Below, in pieces: positions 30,183 through 41,030 of a stretch of DNA of 64,000 bases. A program made the position numbers and the translations under genes. The stretch is from Scylla paramamosain. Lineage: Eukaryota > Arthropoda > Malacostraca > Decapoda > Portunidae. The notes beneath the pieces were generated by a model, which searched no databases, had not been told where the DNA came from, and worked only from the letters and a program-made list of their open reading frames with translations. Each line of letters opens with the position of its first letter. The first letter of the stretch is position 1. The stretch is taken from assembly GCF_035594125.1 (NCBI RefSeq), contig NC_087163.1:1627001-1691000 (forward strand), written 5' to 3'.

Positions 30183-30208
30183 TCTCTCTCTCTCTCTCTC
30201 TCTCTCTC
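30183..30208. repeat. (CT)n microsatellite
   Basis: Short CT array. It is complementary to the GA array 178 bp upstream. Confidence 0.95.
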
Positions 30209-30333
30209 AATCCTGTTCCAAGTGTTTTTTTCATCCTTTTCTTTTTTTCTTTCTCGTTTTCCTCAGGCGCCTCACGCAGCCACAGCCCCGAGGCACTTCA
30301 CCTGCTGTATTTTTTCCTATATGTTTTTTTCTG

Positions 30334-30337
<4 letters not shown>

Positions 30338-30420
<83 letters not shown>
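30338..30420. repeat. (GT)n microsatellite
   Basis: Pure GT array of about 82 bp. Confidence 0.97.
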
Positions 30421-30424
<4 letters not shown>

Positions 30425-30521
30425 CCTTCCGCATCTTTCTTCGACCGATGTTTTTATTTTATTTTATTTTTTATTCCAGATTTGTTATTTACCTTTTCTT
30501 CTTTGCTTGTGGGTGTTTTAT

Positions 30522-30601
<80 letters not shown>
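30522..30601. repeat. (CT)n microsatellite
   Basis: Pure CT array of about 80 bp, 101 bp after the GT array. Confidence 0.97.
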
Positions 30602-30604
<3 letters not shown>

Positions 30605-30679
30605 AAACACAACCGTACATAAGGAAGAGTTCCACTTAAGAGACAGGGTGGAAGAGGTTGAAGTGGTGTTCCAGACTGA

Positions 30680-30765
30680 ATGAGGAGGAGGAGGAAGAGA
30701 AAGAGGGGGAGGAGGAGGAAGAGGAGGAAGGGGGAGGAGGAGGAAGAGGAAGAAGAAGAGAAAGA
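30680..30765. repeat. GGA/GAA purine tract
   Basis: Nearly all-purine stretch of GGA and GAA units. Confidence 0.85.
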
Positions 30766-30959
30766 TTGCTACAGTAGACATTGGAGGAAGGAGGATCTAA
30801 AAGAGAAAAGAGGTGAGGAGGAAACAGACATGCTAGGTTACTTAAATCTTCAGAGTTTAGATTTGTAAGAGACGCAGAGATTAAGGGAGGATGTAATGGG
30901 GGTATTTACATAAGTGGCATTAGCAAGTGGATGTAACAAGGGTGATGTAGGTGAGATGA

Positions 30960-31205
30960 GGTTAGTCGTTAGGGCTTAAGTTTGATCAAGTTGGATTTGG
31001 AAAGGACAACGGGAGAAATAGTGTAGCTGATGACTGGAATAGACTCAGTAATTAGGTTGTTAGTGTTGTCAGCAGGGAGTTTTAAGGGAATGACAAATTT
31101 GATAGGTATGATACAATAGGTGGGCATAAGTGTGTAGAATGTATTATAGAGACTGCCACGTGTTGTCCTGCTGGTTTCATGCAGCTTCTCTGATGTTTTC
31201 ATATT
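30960..31205 (+). mobile_element. Decayed LINE 3' end (same family as 26944-27271)
   Basis: GATGACTGGAATAGACTCAG, then GGTTGTTAGTG, GGGAGTTTTAAG, ATAGGTGGGCATA and GACTGCCACGTGT follow the order of the intact copy. The frame is interrupted: a stop falls within the VVSA region and FK is followed by a stop. The octamer tail is reduced to a TTTTCATATTTTTG-like remnant. Confidence 0.75.
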
Positions 31206-31228
31206 TTTGTAAGCCTTTTTCTTTCTTT

Positions 31229-31527
31229 CGTTCAGTCAATCAGTCATTCAGTCGCTCACTCCATTACTGACAGACACGACTCCCTTTACTGAGAGGTCCC
31301 TGCTCTTTCCTTCCTCTACTGCACCTTCCTTATTTCCTCTTCGTCAATCAGTCAGTCTTTCAGTCAGGCAATCATTCACTCACTCCATTACTGACAGACC
31401 TACTGCCCCTTACTGAGAAATCTTTGCTCCTTCCTTCCTCTCGTTTCTTATTTTCCCTTCCTCAATCAGTCAATCAGTCACTCACTCACTTCACTGCTGA
31501 CAGACTCACCGCCCTTACTGAGAAATC
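31229..31527 (+). repeat. Three-copy tandem repeat, unit about 105-124 bp
   Basis: TCACTCCATTACTGACAGAC or its variant recurs at about 31256, 31380 and 31485. Each is followed by a CTTACTGAGAAATC- or CTTTACTGAGAGGTC-like phrase and, in copies 1 and 2, CTTCCTTCCTCT, and each is preceded by AATCAGTCAGTC-like phrases. It directly follows the decayed LINE tail. Confidence 0.88.
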
Positions 31528-32035
31528 ATGCAGCGAGGAGAGAAATCAGAGCACCTCCTTCTTGGTGTCCTGGTGACGGCAGACAAGGCTCGGCTGGTGG
31601 CGGTGTGAGGGTGACGCTGCGTGATGGATGGGAAGGGGAGAGCTGACTGACGCGCCGCCGTGACGTGAATGTTGAAGTGATTAATGACTGATTTCTCGTC
31701 TGGTGGCTGGAAATACTACTTATCTAGGTGGCTTCTAAAGGAGTTGTTTTGTTTTGTGATTGGTGATTTGTTCCTCGTCTGACTGTTGGAAATAACGGTA
31801 CATGTGATTTTGGACTTTTACGTGCTGTGAAAATATTCGGTGTTAGGATGATGGGTGTGATGAAAGTGAGGAGGAAAGTGCTAATAAAGATGAAGGCAGT
31901 GGTGATGTAAATGATGGAAATGACAAAGGTACCGGTAATGATGGTGATGGTGATAAGGATGATGACTATGATGATATTCGTAAAGATGATGGGGGGTAGT
32001 GATGGAGGAAATGGTGATGATTATGACAATGCGGG
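31528..32035. other. No gene; GATGATG-rich end
   Basis: Unique sequence turning into degenerate GATGAT/GATGGT trinucleotides at 31845-32035. I see no gene. Confidence 0.4.
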
Positions 32036-32109
32036 GAAGATGAGAGTAGGAGGAGGAGGAGGAGGAGAAGGAGGAGAAGACACGTCCCTTACTTGCTGTG
32101 ATAGAGTAT

Positions 32110-32140
<31 letters not shown>

Positions 32141-32470
32141 GTAGACAAGCAGATTAACAGACACGGGAACAAAACAGTGACAGTTTTGATGATGGATGTG
32201 TTGACATAAGCAAAGTACAGATAGAGACAGACAGACAGACAGGAAGACACATATTGACAGACAGAAAGACAGACAAACAGAAAATCAATCACCATTTAAC
32301 CAACCTGGTAAACAAACATATAGACAGTAGCTAAAACAGACAAACAAGCAAACAGTTAATTAAGTAGATAGAAAAAAAATAGATATACAAACAGAAAATA
32401 ATAATGACACAAACACAAACTAACTAACAAACAAAGAAAAACCGACAAACAGACAGACAGACAGACAATC
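32036..32470. repeat. (GGA)n and scattered (GACA)n blocks
   Basis: GGA units at 32049-32076, then GACA units at 32111-32145, 32224-32243, 32257-32280 and 32447-32468, separated by degenerate ACAA/AACA-type sequence. It looks like one old GACA-derived tract. Confidence 0.8.
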
Positions 32471-32574
32471 AATTTGACAAACATTTCTCGCAACTCTTAC
32501 GTAAAAAAACTGATGAATTTCTAAGAATCAAGTGAAATAATCTTTACTTTTTAGTGTGGCCTCCATCAACACAG

Positions 32575-32660
32575 GCATTACATTCTACACCCTCGCCTCT
32601 CCCTCACCACGCCCGCACTTCGCCACGCCCACGCCACGCCACGCCCACGCCCGCCACGTA
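32575..32660. repeat. CCACGCC short tandem repeat
   Basis: CCACGCC and CGCCCA words repeat at 32605-32658 in an otherwise AT-rich neighbourhood. Confidence 0.75.
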
Positions 32661-32756
32661 TGATGTGTCAGGGCGCCACTCGATGCCCAAACTTAATTAA
32701 GGGTTTAGAGTTACGATCCTCTGAGACCACACCAAATTTTTAGCCACATAAATTGC

Positions 32757-32841
<85 letters not shown>
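32757..32841. repeat. (CT)n microsatellite
   Basis: Pure CT array of about 85 bp. Confidence 0.98.
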
Positions 32842-32845
<4 letters not shown>

Positions 32846-32881
32846 GACTAGGATCAGTAATAATTCTTCCTTTCTGCCACA

Positions 32882-32975
32882 TCTCCTCCTACTCCTTCCC
32901 CCTCCTCCTCTTCCTCCTCCTCCTCCTCCTCCTCCTCCTCCTCCTCCTCCTCCTCCTCCTCCTCCTCCTCCTCCT
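32882..32975. repeat. (CTC)n microsatellite
   Basis: CTC units, imperfect in the first 30 bp and then pure to 32975. Confidence 0.96.
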
Positions 32976-33924
32976 ATTTTTCATCGATGATCTTCCTAAT
33001 CCAACTCAGTGTCCTATCCATTCTTCCGGCGATTACTTTATCCTATAATTTTCACCGCCATTTGTCAGGCCAGCCGCTCAGCTCACCAGGAATTAGGTGA
33101 ATAACTCACCGGGAGATGCCGTACACCGCCTCACTCTGCTTCCCCAACAGTATAAGTTTTTGGAGACGCTCGTTGCCCTCAGCGCTTCAGAACTTAAGTC
33201 TTGGGTAATATTGAAGTAGCATTCTTTTTTTTTTTGTACCTAAGGTTAGATTATGATTAATTTGCAACAATGGAGATGAGCTTTCAAATGTTTTCATGAC
33301 CTATGCGATCTCTTCCTCTCCTGCACATACTCTCTGCCCACTCTTCCTTTAGACAACTGCTCCCCGTCTTAGACAACTCTCAACTTACTTCCACACTGAA
33401 TGTTCGTGGTCCGTCTGCTACTGGTTGGAAATCTCATCTTAAAAAAAAAAAAAAATGATAAACTGACTGCCATAAATTTTGGATGTTCTGAATAATTTCC
33501 GTCAGTTCTTTTCTCTTTCAGTTTCCTTCTACACACTGAATGACGTGACCCGCGCGTGTATGGAGTGAATCTCTCATGCGTGTTGGGATTTCACTAACGA
33601 AGCGACAGTAGACAAGCGTGCTCGCCTTATCAGCTCCCTTTCATTCTCTCTGTCGTCACACCTGCTGCTGCATCCCTCGCTGCCCGCCGCTCTTCTCATG
33701 GTTCTCTTCGTATGTGAACGCCTCCCCCTTGCTGCCATGTAATTTTCCTTGTTTCTTTCTTTGTCCAGCTCACTGCAGGCTAAGCAGATCCACAGGTCAC
33801 GCCCCTGCCTCCGTCACCACTTCAGCAGGCAGGTGGCAGGGGCGTGGCCTCAGGATCAGTTTGGCATGCGGTGACTATATTAACCATCGATAAACTCTAC
33901 AGTCTCCTTACTTTCTTTGACTTA
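32976..33924. other. No gene recognised
   Basis: Unique sequence. A short poly(A) run lies at 33440-33455. I see no gene. Confidence 0.4.
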
Positions 33925-34070
33925 AGTCTGTCGAGAGGAGAGAATCAAGAGAGGTTAAATAAATGAGAATGAGAGGTGGAAATAGGTATGTTTGTTCCAT
34001 ACAGTGACTGTCACGCGTAGACTTGACGGCTTCTTGCAACTTCTCTTATTTTCTTATATTTTAATGTTGT
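33925..34070 (+). mobile_element. Decayed LINE 3' end
   Basis: GAATGAGAGGTGGAAATAGG, TTCCATACAGTGACTGTCACG and GGCTTCTTGCAACTTCTCTT match the stop-codon region and 3' UTR of the intact copy at 27165-27250. It ends in ATTTTCTTATATTTTAATG, an eroded octamer tail. Only the last few coding positions survive. Confidence 0.8.
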
Positions 34071-34360
34071 TAGCGCAGGCTACGCAGGTGCTGGTGCCGC
34101 CAACCGCTGCGGTGCATCAGCCCAGCCCGGCGTCTGCTGGCTCCACACACCCGGCGTGATGGAGTCACTGCTTATATTTCATCATCGTTGTAATAACTCA
34201 GGAATTAATACCTGTATGAATATTAATTCTTCAAGTAATTAGAGTGTCGGTGATCACTGCTGTGAATACATTACGCCTGGCGGCAAGGCGTGGAGGTGCG
34301 ACGCCGAGTGAGCTGTGCGGGGACTGGTGAGCTGAGGGCCGTGCTGACACCTGGTGACGA
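34071..34360. other. No gene recognised
   Basis: Unique, GC-rich at 34080-34155. I see no gene. Confidence 0.35.
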
Positions 34361-34470
<110 letters not shown>

Positions 34471-34614
34471 AAAAAAAAGCTCAAAAAAAGTTAATTTTTA
34501 GATGAAATAACTGACAACGCCTTGCAAAAATGAAATGACAGCACTTCAAATGAATGTTAACGTGATTCAGTGCAACAGTTTGCAGAGTGACGCGCTGGCT
34601 GCTCTAGTGATGAC

Positions 34615-34650
34615 AGCAGCTGCAGCAGCAGCAGCAGCAGCATCAGCAGC

Positions 34651-34725
<75 letters not shown>

Positions 34726-34753
34726 GGTAGTAATAGTAGTAGTAGTAGTAGTG

Positions 34754-34798
<45 letters not shown>

Positions 34799-34906
34799 AA
34801 AGAAGTTAATAATGTTGATAATAATGCTGATAATGTTCCTAATGATAATGATAACAAGAACAATAATGATGATGATGATGATAATAATAATAATAATAAT
34901 AATAAT

Positions 34907-34962
<56 letters not shown>

Positions 34963-35021
34963 TAATAATTACTAATAATAATAACAACAGCTACAACACC
35001 ACCACCACCACCACCACGACC

Positions 35022-35080
<59 letters not shown>

Positions 35081-35095
35081 CGATAACTATGATAA
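34615..35095 (+). repeat. Stepwise compound trinucleotide tract, about 480 bp
   Basis: The motif changes in order: GCA (34617-34652), GTA (34653-34714), GTG (34715-34729), GTA again (34730-34797), TAATGA/GATAAT-rich bridge, GAT (34868-34881), AAT (34882-34975), ACC (34997-35019), AAC (35022-35081), then AAC/AAT mixtures. Neighbouring motifs usually differ by one base. The tract translates as Val, Asn, Thr, Ile or Tyr homopolymers, which are not proteins. Confidence 0.97.
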
Positions 35096-35396
35096 CAATA
35101 ACAATAACATCAACAAACAGCAACACACACACACACAAACGCCCCCTCCCTCCCATTCCACCCTCCCCCGTAGAGCCCCTCCCGTCAGTGCCCGGCGGTG
35201 GAACACTAACACCGTACCTTTAATGAAGTGAGCAGGCCGGGCACAGGTGGGCGCAGGCCGTGCAGGACGATTGTACTACACCGGGGATATTGAAGCCTCA
35301 CAAAAATGGAAGGCAATAATGGATGACGGCCGGGATTATTGTGGAATGCAATTTGTTTTGTATATAATTTCTCTGTCTCAGTGCCGGGATGACTGG

Positions 35397-35397
<1 letters not shown>
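35096..35397. other. No gene recognised
   Basis: C-rich then mixed unique sequence. I see no gene. Confidence 0.35.

Positions 35398-35455
<58 letters not shown>
35398..35455. repeat. (GT)n microsatellite
   Basis: Pure GT array of about 57 bp, followed after 85 bp by a CT array. Confidence 0.97.
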
Positions 35456-35457
<2 letters not shown>

Positions 35458-35539
35458 CGTCTTTGTCTGTTCATTTTTGTCTATCTCTCAGTCTGTCATT
35501 CTCTGTCTGTCTTTCTGTTTGTATGATTTTCTCTGCTCC

Positions 35540-35540
<1 letters not shown>

Positions 35541-35630
<90 letters not shown>
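35541..35630. repeat. (CT)n microsatellite
   Basis: Pure CT array of about 90 bp. Confidence 0.98.
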
Positions 35631-35633
<3 letters not shown>

Positions 35634-35959
35634 TCAGTGGAGGTCTCAGTGAGTGAGTTCTTTTCGCCACAATGGCCGCACCTCGAGGGATTTTTTACTT
35701 TCTTTTTTGGGTGAAAGGTTTTCCGTGTTGATACATTTACACCTTTATTTATTTCCCCTGCGCGGCGTGGCGGGGATAAGGCGGCCCCAGCGAGGCGAGG
35801 ACCACCAGCAGGGAGGCAAGGCACATTAGGGTATCCCAGCTTCCATTATTTCCCCTGATAATCTGCTTATTTCAAGACCCTGAGCTCATCTTTTGCAGGG
35901 ATCGCTTCGCTTCGCCTCAAGATGGTAAACTGGGGAGATTTTTGGCCTGTTGTGAGATT

Positions 35960-36175
35960 TTTGCGTTCTCTTTTCTCGCTGCGGTGTGGTGTGGTGTGGT
36001 GGAGGGTGTGTGTGTGTTGGATGACGCTGTGATGTTGCGAGGTTGTGGTGTTGTGAGACTGTAGTGTGGTGAGTTGTAGGTTGTAGGGCAGTGGTGGGGC
36101 GTGCGGCTGTGATGTTGTGGTGTGCGGCTGTGGTGGTAAGGCTGTGAGGCTGTGGTGTTGTGCTGTGGGTCTTTG
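35960..36175. repeat. Degenerate GTGGTGTG-rich tract
   Basis: TGTGGTG, GCTGTGAT and TGTGAG words recur throughout, probably an eroded short tandem repeat. Confidence 0.6.
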
Positions 36176-36179
36176 GGTC

Positions 36180-36214
<35 letters not shown>

Positions 36215-36245
36215 GAGAACGAACAAACAAACAAACAAACAAACA
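36180..36245. repeat. (GA)n followed by (AAAC)n
   Basis: GA array with one GC step, then about seven AAAC units. Confidence 0.95.
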
Positions 36246-37333
36246 GAACTATAAGCGAGAAAACACCTGAGAGCACATTATTTAAGAGGTAAAGAAGGAA
36301 ACAGAAGGAAGAAGGAGGAGGCGGTGAAGGTGAAACGAGACAGCAAGTCCTGAACATACGAGGCACGCAGCTCAGTCCTCGCCCCGCTCTCCGCCCCTCG
36401 TCCTTCTCCCAACGCCTCACGCCCGGGTTTGGTGCCGCGCGCCGTCAACTGTCGTGGTCGCGTTCTCTCAAGGCACGTTCGCTCATAAGCCAGTCAGTCG
36501 CAGGTGTTGGGTCCGCTGCTCTCCTGGATTTATATAACCACTCCGCCTTCTCCTCCTTTCTTCCTTTATCCTCCTTCCTTCCCCCGTCCTGCCCCCGCCG
36601 TCTCCCGCTGCACGGCCCTCCACCAGCCACTTCCTGTCCCATCTTCTTTACCCTAACCTGCCTCACCCCTGCCTACTCCCTCTCCTTTCTCTTGTCCCCC
36701 TTAACTCTCTTTTCCTCCCTACCTTCCTTTTACCTCCTAATCCCTCCTCTCACCTTACCTCACCTCCATTTACCTTTTTTTTCCTTCCCTCCCTCTTCCT
36801 ATTCCCCCTAGCTTCTCCCACCCCTTTCAGTCCCACTCCATCTCTGCCTCCAGCCCCCTGCCGCCTCGCCTCGCCGGGCAGGTATATGTGGGGTTATGTT
36901 CCCGGCAGAGAACATTCCCTCGTTGCCTCGGCCTTCTTCCCTCGAGGGGATAGCCGTGGGGAATATCGGCTGCGACAGGTATAAATCACGGAGGGAGGCT
37001 GGGCGGCGCGGCGGATGGGCGCGCTAAGGGATGGCATCAGACACACAGAGACAGATGGAAGGGGCGGTAGATGGCACAGGCCGCACCTTGGAATATAGAA
37101 AAGAGGGAGATGGTGTGAGCTGAAATTGAAGGTAAATGATTTCTCTGGAGGTGGTTGTCAGTTTGAGTTCGTCTCGTGTCTCGTGTCAGTGTTGGGCTGT
37201 ATATCACACAAGCCACCTGTCCCGCTCTGCCCCTCAGATCGTAGTTTTCTACTTATAGTTCTTGATAGAATTTGAATTCTTAATACTCTGTTTACATTCA
37301 AAAGGGTATTGATCGCTTCGAGTTGGATACTTT
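36246..37333. other. No gene; GC-rich and pyrimidine-rich stretch
   Basis: GC-rich at 36360-36480, strongly C/T-rich at 36540-36870 and GC-rich again to about 37020. No gene, TATA box or convincing exon was found. Confidence 0.4.
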
Positions 37334-37466
37334 AAATGCCAAAATAAGGCTTTATCATTGTGAAAAGCAAAGATTCTTGTTATGTCGGCTTAGTAAGCAG
37401 TAAATTACTGGGAAGAATGACCCAAATGATACCAAAATACGGCTTCATCATTACGAAACAACACTA
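37334..37466 (+). repeat. Local direct duplication, spacing about 90 bp
   Basis: AAATGCCAAAATAAGGCTTT with ATCATTGTGAAA (from 37334) and AAATGATACCAAAATACGGC with ATCATTACGAAA (from 37424) are similar over about 35 bp. Confidence 0.6.

Positions 37467-37469
<3 letters not shown>

Positions 37470-37513
<44 letters not shown>
37470..37513. repeat. (GACA)n microsatellite
   Basis: About eleven GACA units. Confidence 0.97.
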
Positions 37514-37944
37514 GAGAATAGACCTGATACTTATTAAAACATTGATTCGTTCGTTAAGTGAGGAGTGAAATGAAGTGAATAACACCCATGTTCTCGTGAA
37601 TTCCTTCCCACACTCATCTCGATACCCTTTCCTTCCAAGCGCCAGCCCTCCACACCACTGCACACATCCCGCCGCCCCGTGACGCTTAGCTGGGGTTCTT
37701 ACAGCCGCCCTTCCTCTCACGCAGCGCTGCATTCCGGGAGCAGGACACAGCCTCTAATGTTTCGGTCTCGGGGTCCCTGCCTGATGGGTGCTGCAGTTAC
37801 CGCCGCAGCCCGGGATGTTGCGCTCGCCCTTCCTTCTTCCCCTATTCCCTCGTTAGCCGCCACTCCAGTCATGCCGCGGCCTGCTGAGCGCGGCCGAGAG
37901 GAGTATGTGTCAGCACCTCCGTTGGCCTGATGCGTGCTCCTGTT

Positions 37945-37945
<1 letters not shown>
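37514..37945. other. No gene recognised
   Basis: Unique GC-moderate sequence. Frames on both strands are short and unmatched. Confidence 0.4.

Positions 37946-38031
<86 letters not shown>
37946..38031. repeat. (CA)n microsatellite
   Basis: Pure CA array of about 86 bp. Confidence 0.98.
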
Positions 38032-38033
<2 letters not shown>

Positions 38034-38083
38034 TGAAATCGTATTAGATGGAATGATACAAACGTTACACCTTTGTCTTGCTG

Positions 38084-38085
<2 letters not shown>

Positions 38086-38174
<89 letters not shown>
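38086..38174. repeat. (GA)n microsatellite, left arm of an inverted pair
   Basis: GA array with one GG step near 38118. Complementary to the CT array 81 bp downstream. Confidence 0.98.
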
Positions 38175-38177
<3 letters not shown>

Positions 38178-38253
38178 TCGAATAAAACACACGAAACATA
38201 CAAGAAATAAGAAAAGTGTCAGCAATATATAGTAAAGTCTCCAATATTTTTCT

Positions 38254-38255
<2 letters not shown>

Positions 38256-38346
<91 letters not shown>
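38256..38346. repeat. (CT)n microsatellite, right arm of an inverted pair
   Basis: Pure CT array of about 90 bp. With the GA array at 38086-38174 it forms a potential hairpin with a stem of about 89 bp and an 81-bp loop. Confidence 0.98.
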
Positions 38347-38351
<5 letters not shown>

Positions 38352-38548
38352 CGTCTGCTCCCCATCACTCCTGCCTCTTCATCCCTTCTTCCCATTTCTC
38401 TTTGTCCTTCCATCTCTCCCTTCCCCCAACTCCACACTAAGCCCCTTTCCTTCCCTCGTCCTTTCCCGTTCCCTTTTCTTCCTACCTCCTTACTTCCTCT
38501 TCTCCCTCCGTCCTTTCCCTGAAAGTGTTCGGGATTAAGCTGAAAAGG

Positions 38549-38550
<2 letters not shown>
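38347..38550. other. C/T-rich unique sequence
   Basis: Pyrimidine-rich, low complexity. No gene. Confidence 0.4.

Positions 38551-38627
<77 letters not shown>
38551..38627. repeat. (GA)n microsatellite
   Basis: Pure GA array of about 77 bp. Confidence 0.98.
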
Positions 38628-38630
<3 letters not shown>

Positions 38631-38728
38631 TTCCTTTCCCCACAGCGGCGCGAATCAATATCTGAAGAAGAGAAGAGAAGTCATCGCGTGTTGCCCTAAG
38701 GTGAAAGTATTAAGACATGGAGGCACTT

Positions 38729-38730
<2 letters not shown>

Positions 38731-38820
<90 letters not shown>
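38731..38820. repeat. (CA)n microsatellite
   Basis: Pure CA array of about 90 bp. Confidence 0.98.
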
Positions 38821-38822
<2 letters not shown>

Positions 38823-39041
38823 CAAAGAATAACAGTAACTGCTTTACTATTTTATGAATAGAAGAAGTATGAGAATGTTCTTGAAAGGAAAAGGAGAGAA
38901 GGGAGCATTGAAGATGGAGAGGAAGAGGGAGAGGGGCGTGTGGGTGGCGTGAAGCGAGGGAACGAGGAGAGCACGGGGGGATAAAGAAACAATAAGAAAT
39001 AAATGAGAGACGAAGCATGAAAGAAGATGAAAGGAGGAGTT

Positions 39042-39116
<75 letters not shown>
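39042..39116. repeat. (GA)n microsatellite
   Basis: Pure GA array of about 74 bp in a purine-rich neighbourhood (38880-39042). Confidence 0.97.
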
Positions 39117-39118
<2 letters not shown>

Positions 39119-39310
39119 GGCATTGAGAAAATAGCAGGAGAAACGAGGCACGTACTGTTCTCGCTCCGCTTGCTGAGGTGACGCAAAACTTGAGAGAAAG
39201 CGAGAGACGTCGAGAGAAAAGAAAACGTCTTGTTGTGATCACGGAGTCGCGAGGAAAGGAGGTCAATGACTTACAAAAATTTAGTCGACGTATTTTCTTG
39301 CCAGTAAGGT

Positions 39311-39507
39311 CAGTATTCAGAAAAGACTATTCTCAAAGGCCACAGAGATGATTAACCGGGTTCTCAAGAGTGTTTCTCCTGTTATTAATCTAGAAATCTC
39401 ATTAATCCATCACGAAAACCATAAAAGAAGTAAAAAAACTCCGTAACTTCAACTAGTAGAGCTTTGTGAATTTAATGGAGGTGCGGCGCAGAAATGTTTC
39501 AAATATG
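39311..39507 (+). mobile_element. MITE-like element, copy 1
   Basis: About 197 bp aligned to 43381-43587. Landmarks in order are AAGGCCACAGAGATGATTA, GTTCTCAAGAGTGTTTCTCC, TAATCTAGAAAT, a TTAATCCATCAC box, AACTTCAACTAG, then GGAGGTGCGGCGCAG and TGTTTCAAAT. Its left end TATTCAGAAAAG and right end ATGTTTCAAATA are decayed versions of the inverted ends of copy 2. No coding capacity. Confidence 0.8.
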
Positions 39508-39839
39508 GTCTTACGTTCGGCCGCGGTGAGCAATGAGGGTGTCAGGGCGAGGCGAGACCCACCATACACTGCAGCTGTTGTGGGCTCGGTGGTGCAGAGA
39601 CGAGTGTGTGGCGAGGAGGCCGTATCGTTAGTCGCGTGGGTGGACATTACGAGGCCGTGAAAGTAGGGGAGGAAGGCAAGGCGAGGCGGAGGACCACGGC
39701 AGCCCTGTGGTAATGAGAGGGGACAAGGGATGGGACACGAGGGTCATTCATTCCTCAAGAAGGGCGCCAGGGGAATATGGTGAAGGGAATGTTATTGGGA
39801 TTTCGTGGATTAGTCATCCCAGCTATTATTGGTTGCGCC
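39508..39839. other. No gene recognised
   Basis: Unique GC-moderate sequence. I see no gene. Confidence 0.35.
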
Positions 39840-40240
39840 ATGTTATCTGATGTAGTGTAACCTAAACTAACAGGGCATATTGTAGATAACATAATGTAAG
39901 CTAACCTGACCTAACACGAAAATCGGCCATCCCAGTTATTTTTGTGGTAAGCGAGATTAGAATAGGTTAGGTCAAGGTTAATTTTGTTAGCTAATATAAT
40001 TCGACCTAACCTAACAAACCTTATTATAGTTTAACCTAACCTAATGAACCTCTTCTTAGCTTAACCTAAACTAACCTGACTGACTAATCTACCAACCCCT
40101 CTTATAGCGTAACCTAACCTAACCTAACCTAACCTAAACTAACCTATCTTAACGTAACCTAACCATCCTGACCTAGCCAAACTTAACAAACCTTATCCCA
40201 GCTTATCTAAACTTACCTAACCCTAACCTAAGCTGACCCT
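39840..40240 (-). repeat. Interstitial telomere-like (TTAGG)n/AACCTAACC array
   Basis: AACCTAAC words fill about 400 bp. The core at 40111-40138 has five uninterrupted CCTAA units, which is TTAGG on the minus strand, the canonical arthropod telomere repeat. Around it, blocks of 29-49 bp (starting about 40004, 40033, 40063, 40111 and 40156) each start with AACCTAAC and end in a TTATAGCTT- or TTAACGT-like phrase, so the array also has a longer degenerate period. Confidence 0.85.
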
Positions 40241-40832
40241 CCTCACTCTAAAATGTGAGAGGAGTGGCAGGCGCTGAAGGCGAGGAGGGGGCGAGGACAA
40301 TAGAGAGAAGTGGCGCTAGTGAGGAACATGACAAGGGTGTGAGGGCGCGGGGGAGGTAAGAGGCTTGGGTGGAGGGTGTAAAAAGCCTCCCGTGTGTGTC
40401 ACTATTCTTATGTTTACCTATTTTTATACATGAAAGGAAGCCGAGCGAGCGTGGGGCAGAAAAATGAGTTAATGGATAAAACAACACTAAAAGCCGCTTG
40501 GAAAATAAAGACCAAAGGGGGAATTTCAACGCAGGCCATGTTAGTTTTCGAGAGGCGGAACGAGGAGAGTGCGGAGTGGAGTTCGAGAGCTGATCTTTCC
40601 TGTAAACACTTGGCAGGTGGTCAAAGCAGCTCTCCCGCCTCTCATTCTTGACCTCCCCTGCCTGGTTCTGTGCTCACTGCTCCCTGATTATTGTTATTAT
40701 TATTTTTGGTCAAGGAGACTGTTCACCACCACTGCGTCACACACCAAAGAAAAAGAAAGAAAGAAAGAAAGAAGCGTGCTCAAATCACTGCTTCCAAAGG
40801 GTCAGGAAAGAGTCGAAGGAATTAAGCCACTT
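40241..40832. other. No gene recognised
   Basis: Unique sequence with short AAAG repeats at 40746-40771. I see no gene. Confidence 0.4.
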
Positions 40833-41030
40833 TAGTTTTGGTGAAGTCTTGATGTTCCTATTTTTTTTTTCTTTTTTCAACAGTTCAAGTCGTAGGAAAA
40901 AAAAAAAAGGCAAAAAAAAAAAAAAAAAAAAAACAGGTAGAGGGTTCATGAGTTTACCAGAGAAAAGGATGGAAGAATACAGATACTGGTTAACTTTCGC
41001 GTTACGAATGTGGACAAAAGGGTGAGAATG
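40833..41030 (+). repeat. Dispersed repeat family A, middle and 3' modules
   Basis: GAAGTCTTGATGTTCCT and CAGTTCAAGTCGTAGGAA correspond to the middle module at 20281-20325, interrupted by poly(T) and poly(A) runs (40861-40876, 40897-40934). The 3' module GAGTTTACCAGAGAAAAGGA and ACTGGTTAACTTTCGCGTTA follows. In one frame the 3' module reads SLPEKRMEEYRYWLTFALRM, so open that a coding origin cannot be excluded. I know no family for it. Confidence 0.6.

Noticed and set aside
40204..40225. Minus-strand AG|GTAAGT inside the telomere-like array
   Set aside because: It arises from the TTAGG-type repeat itself (GGTTAGGTAAG), with no pyrimidine tract.
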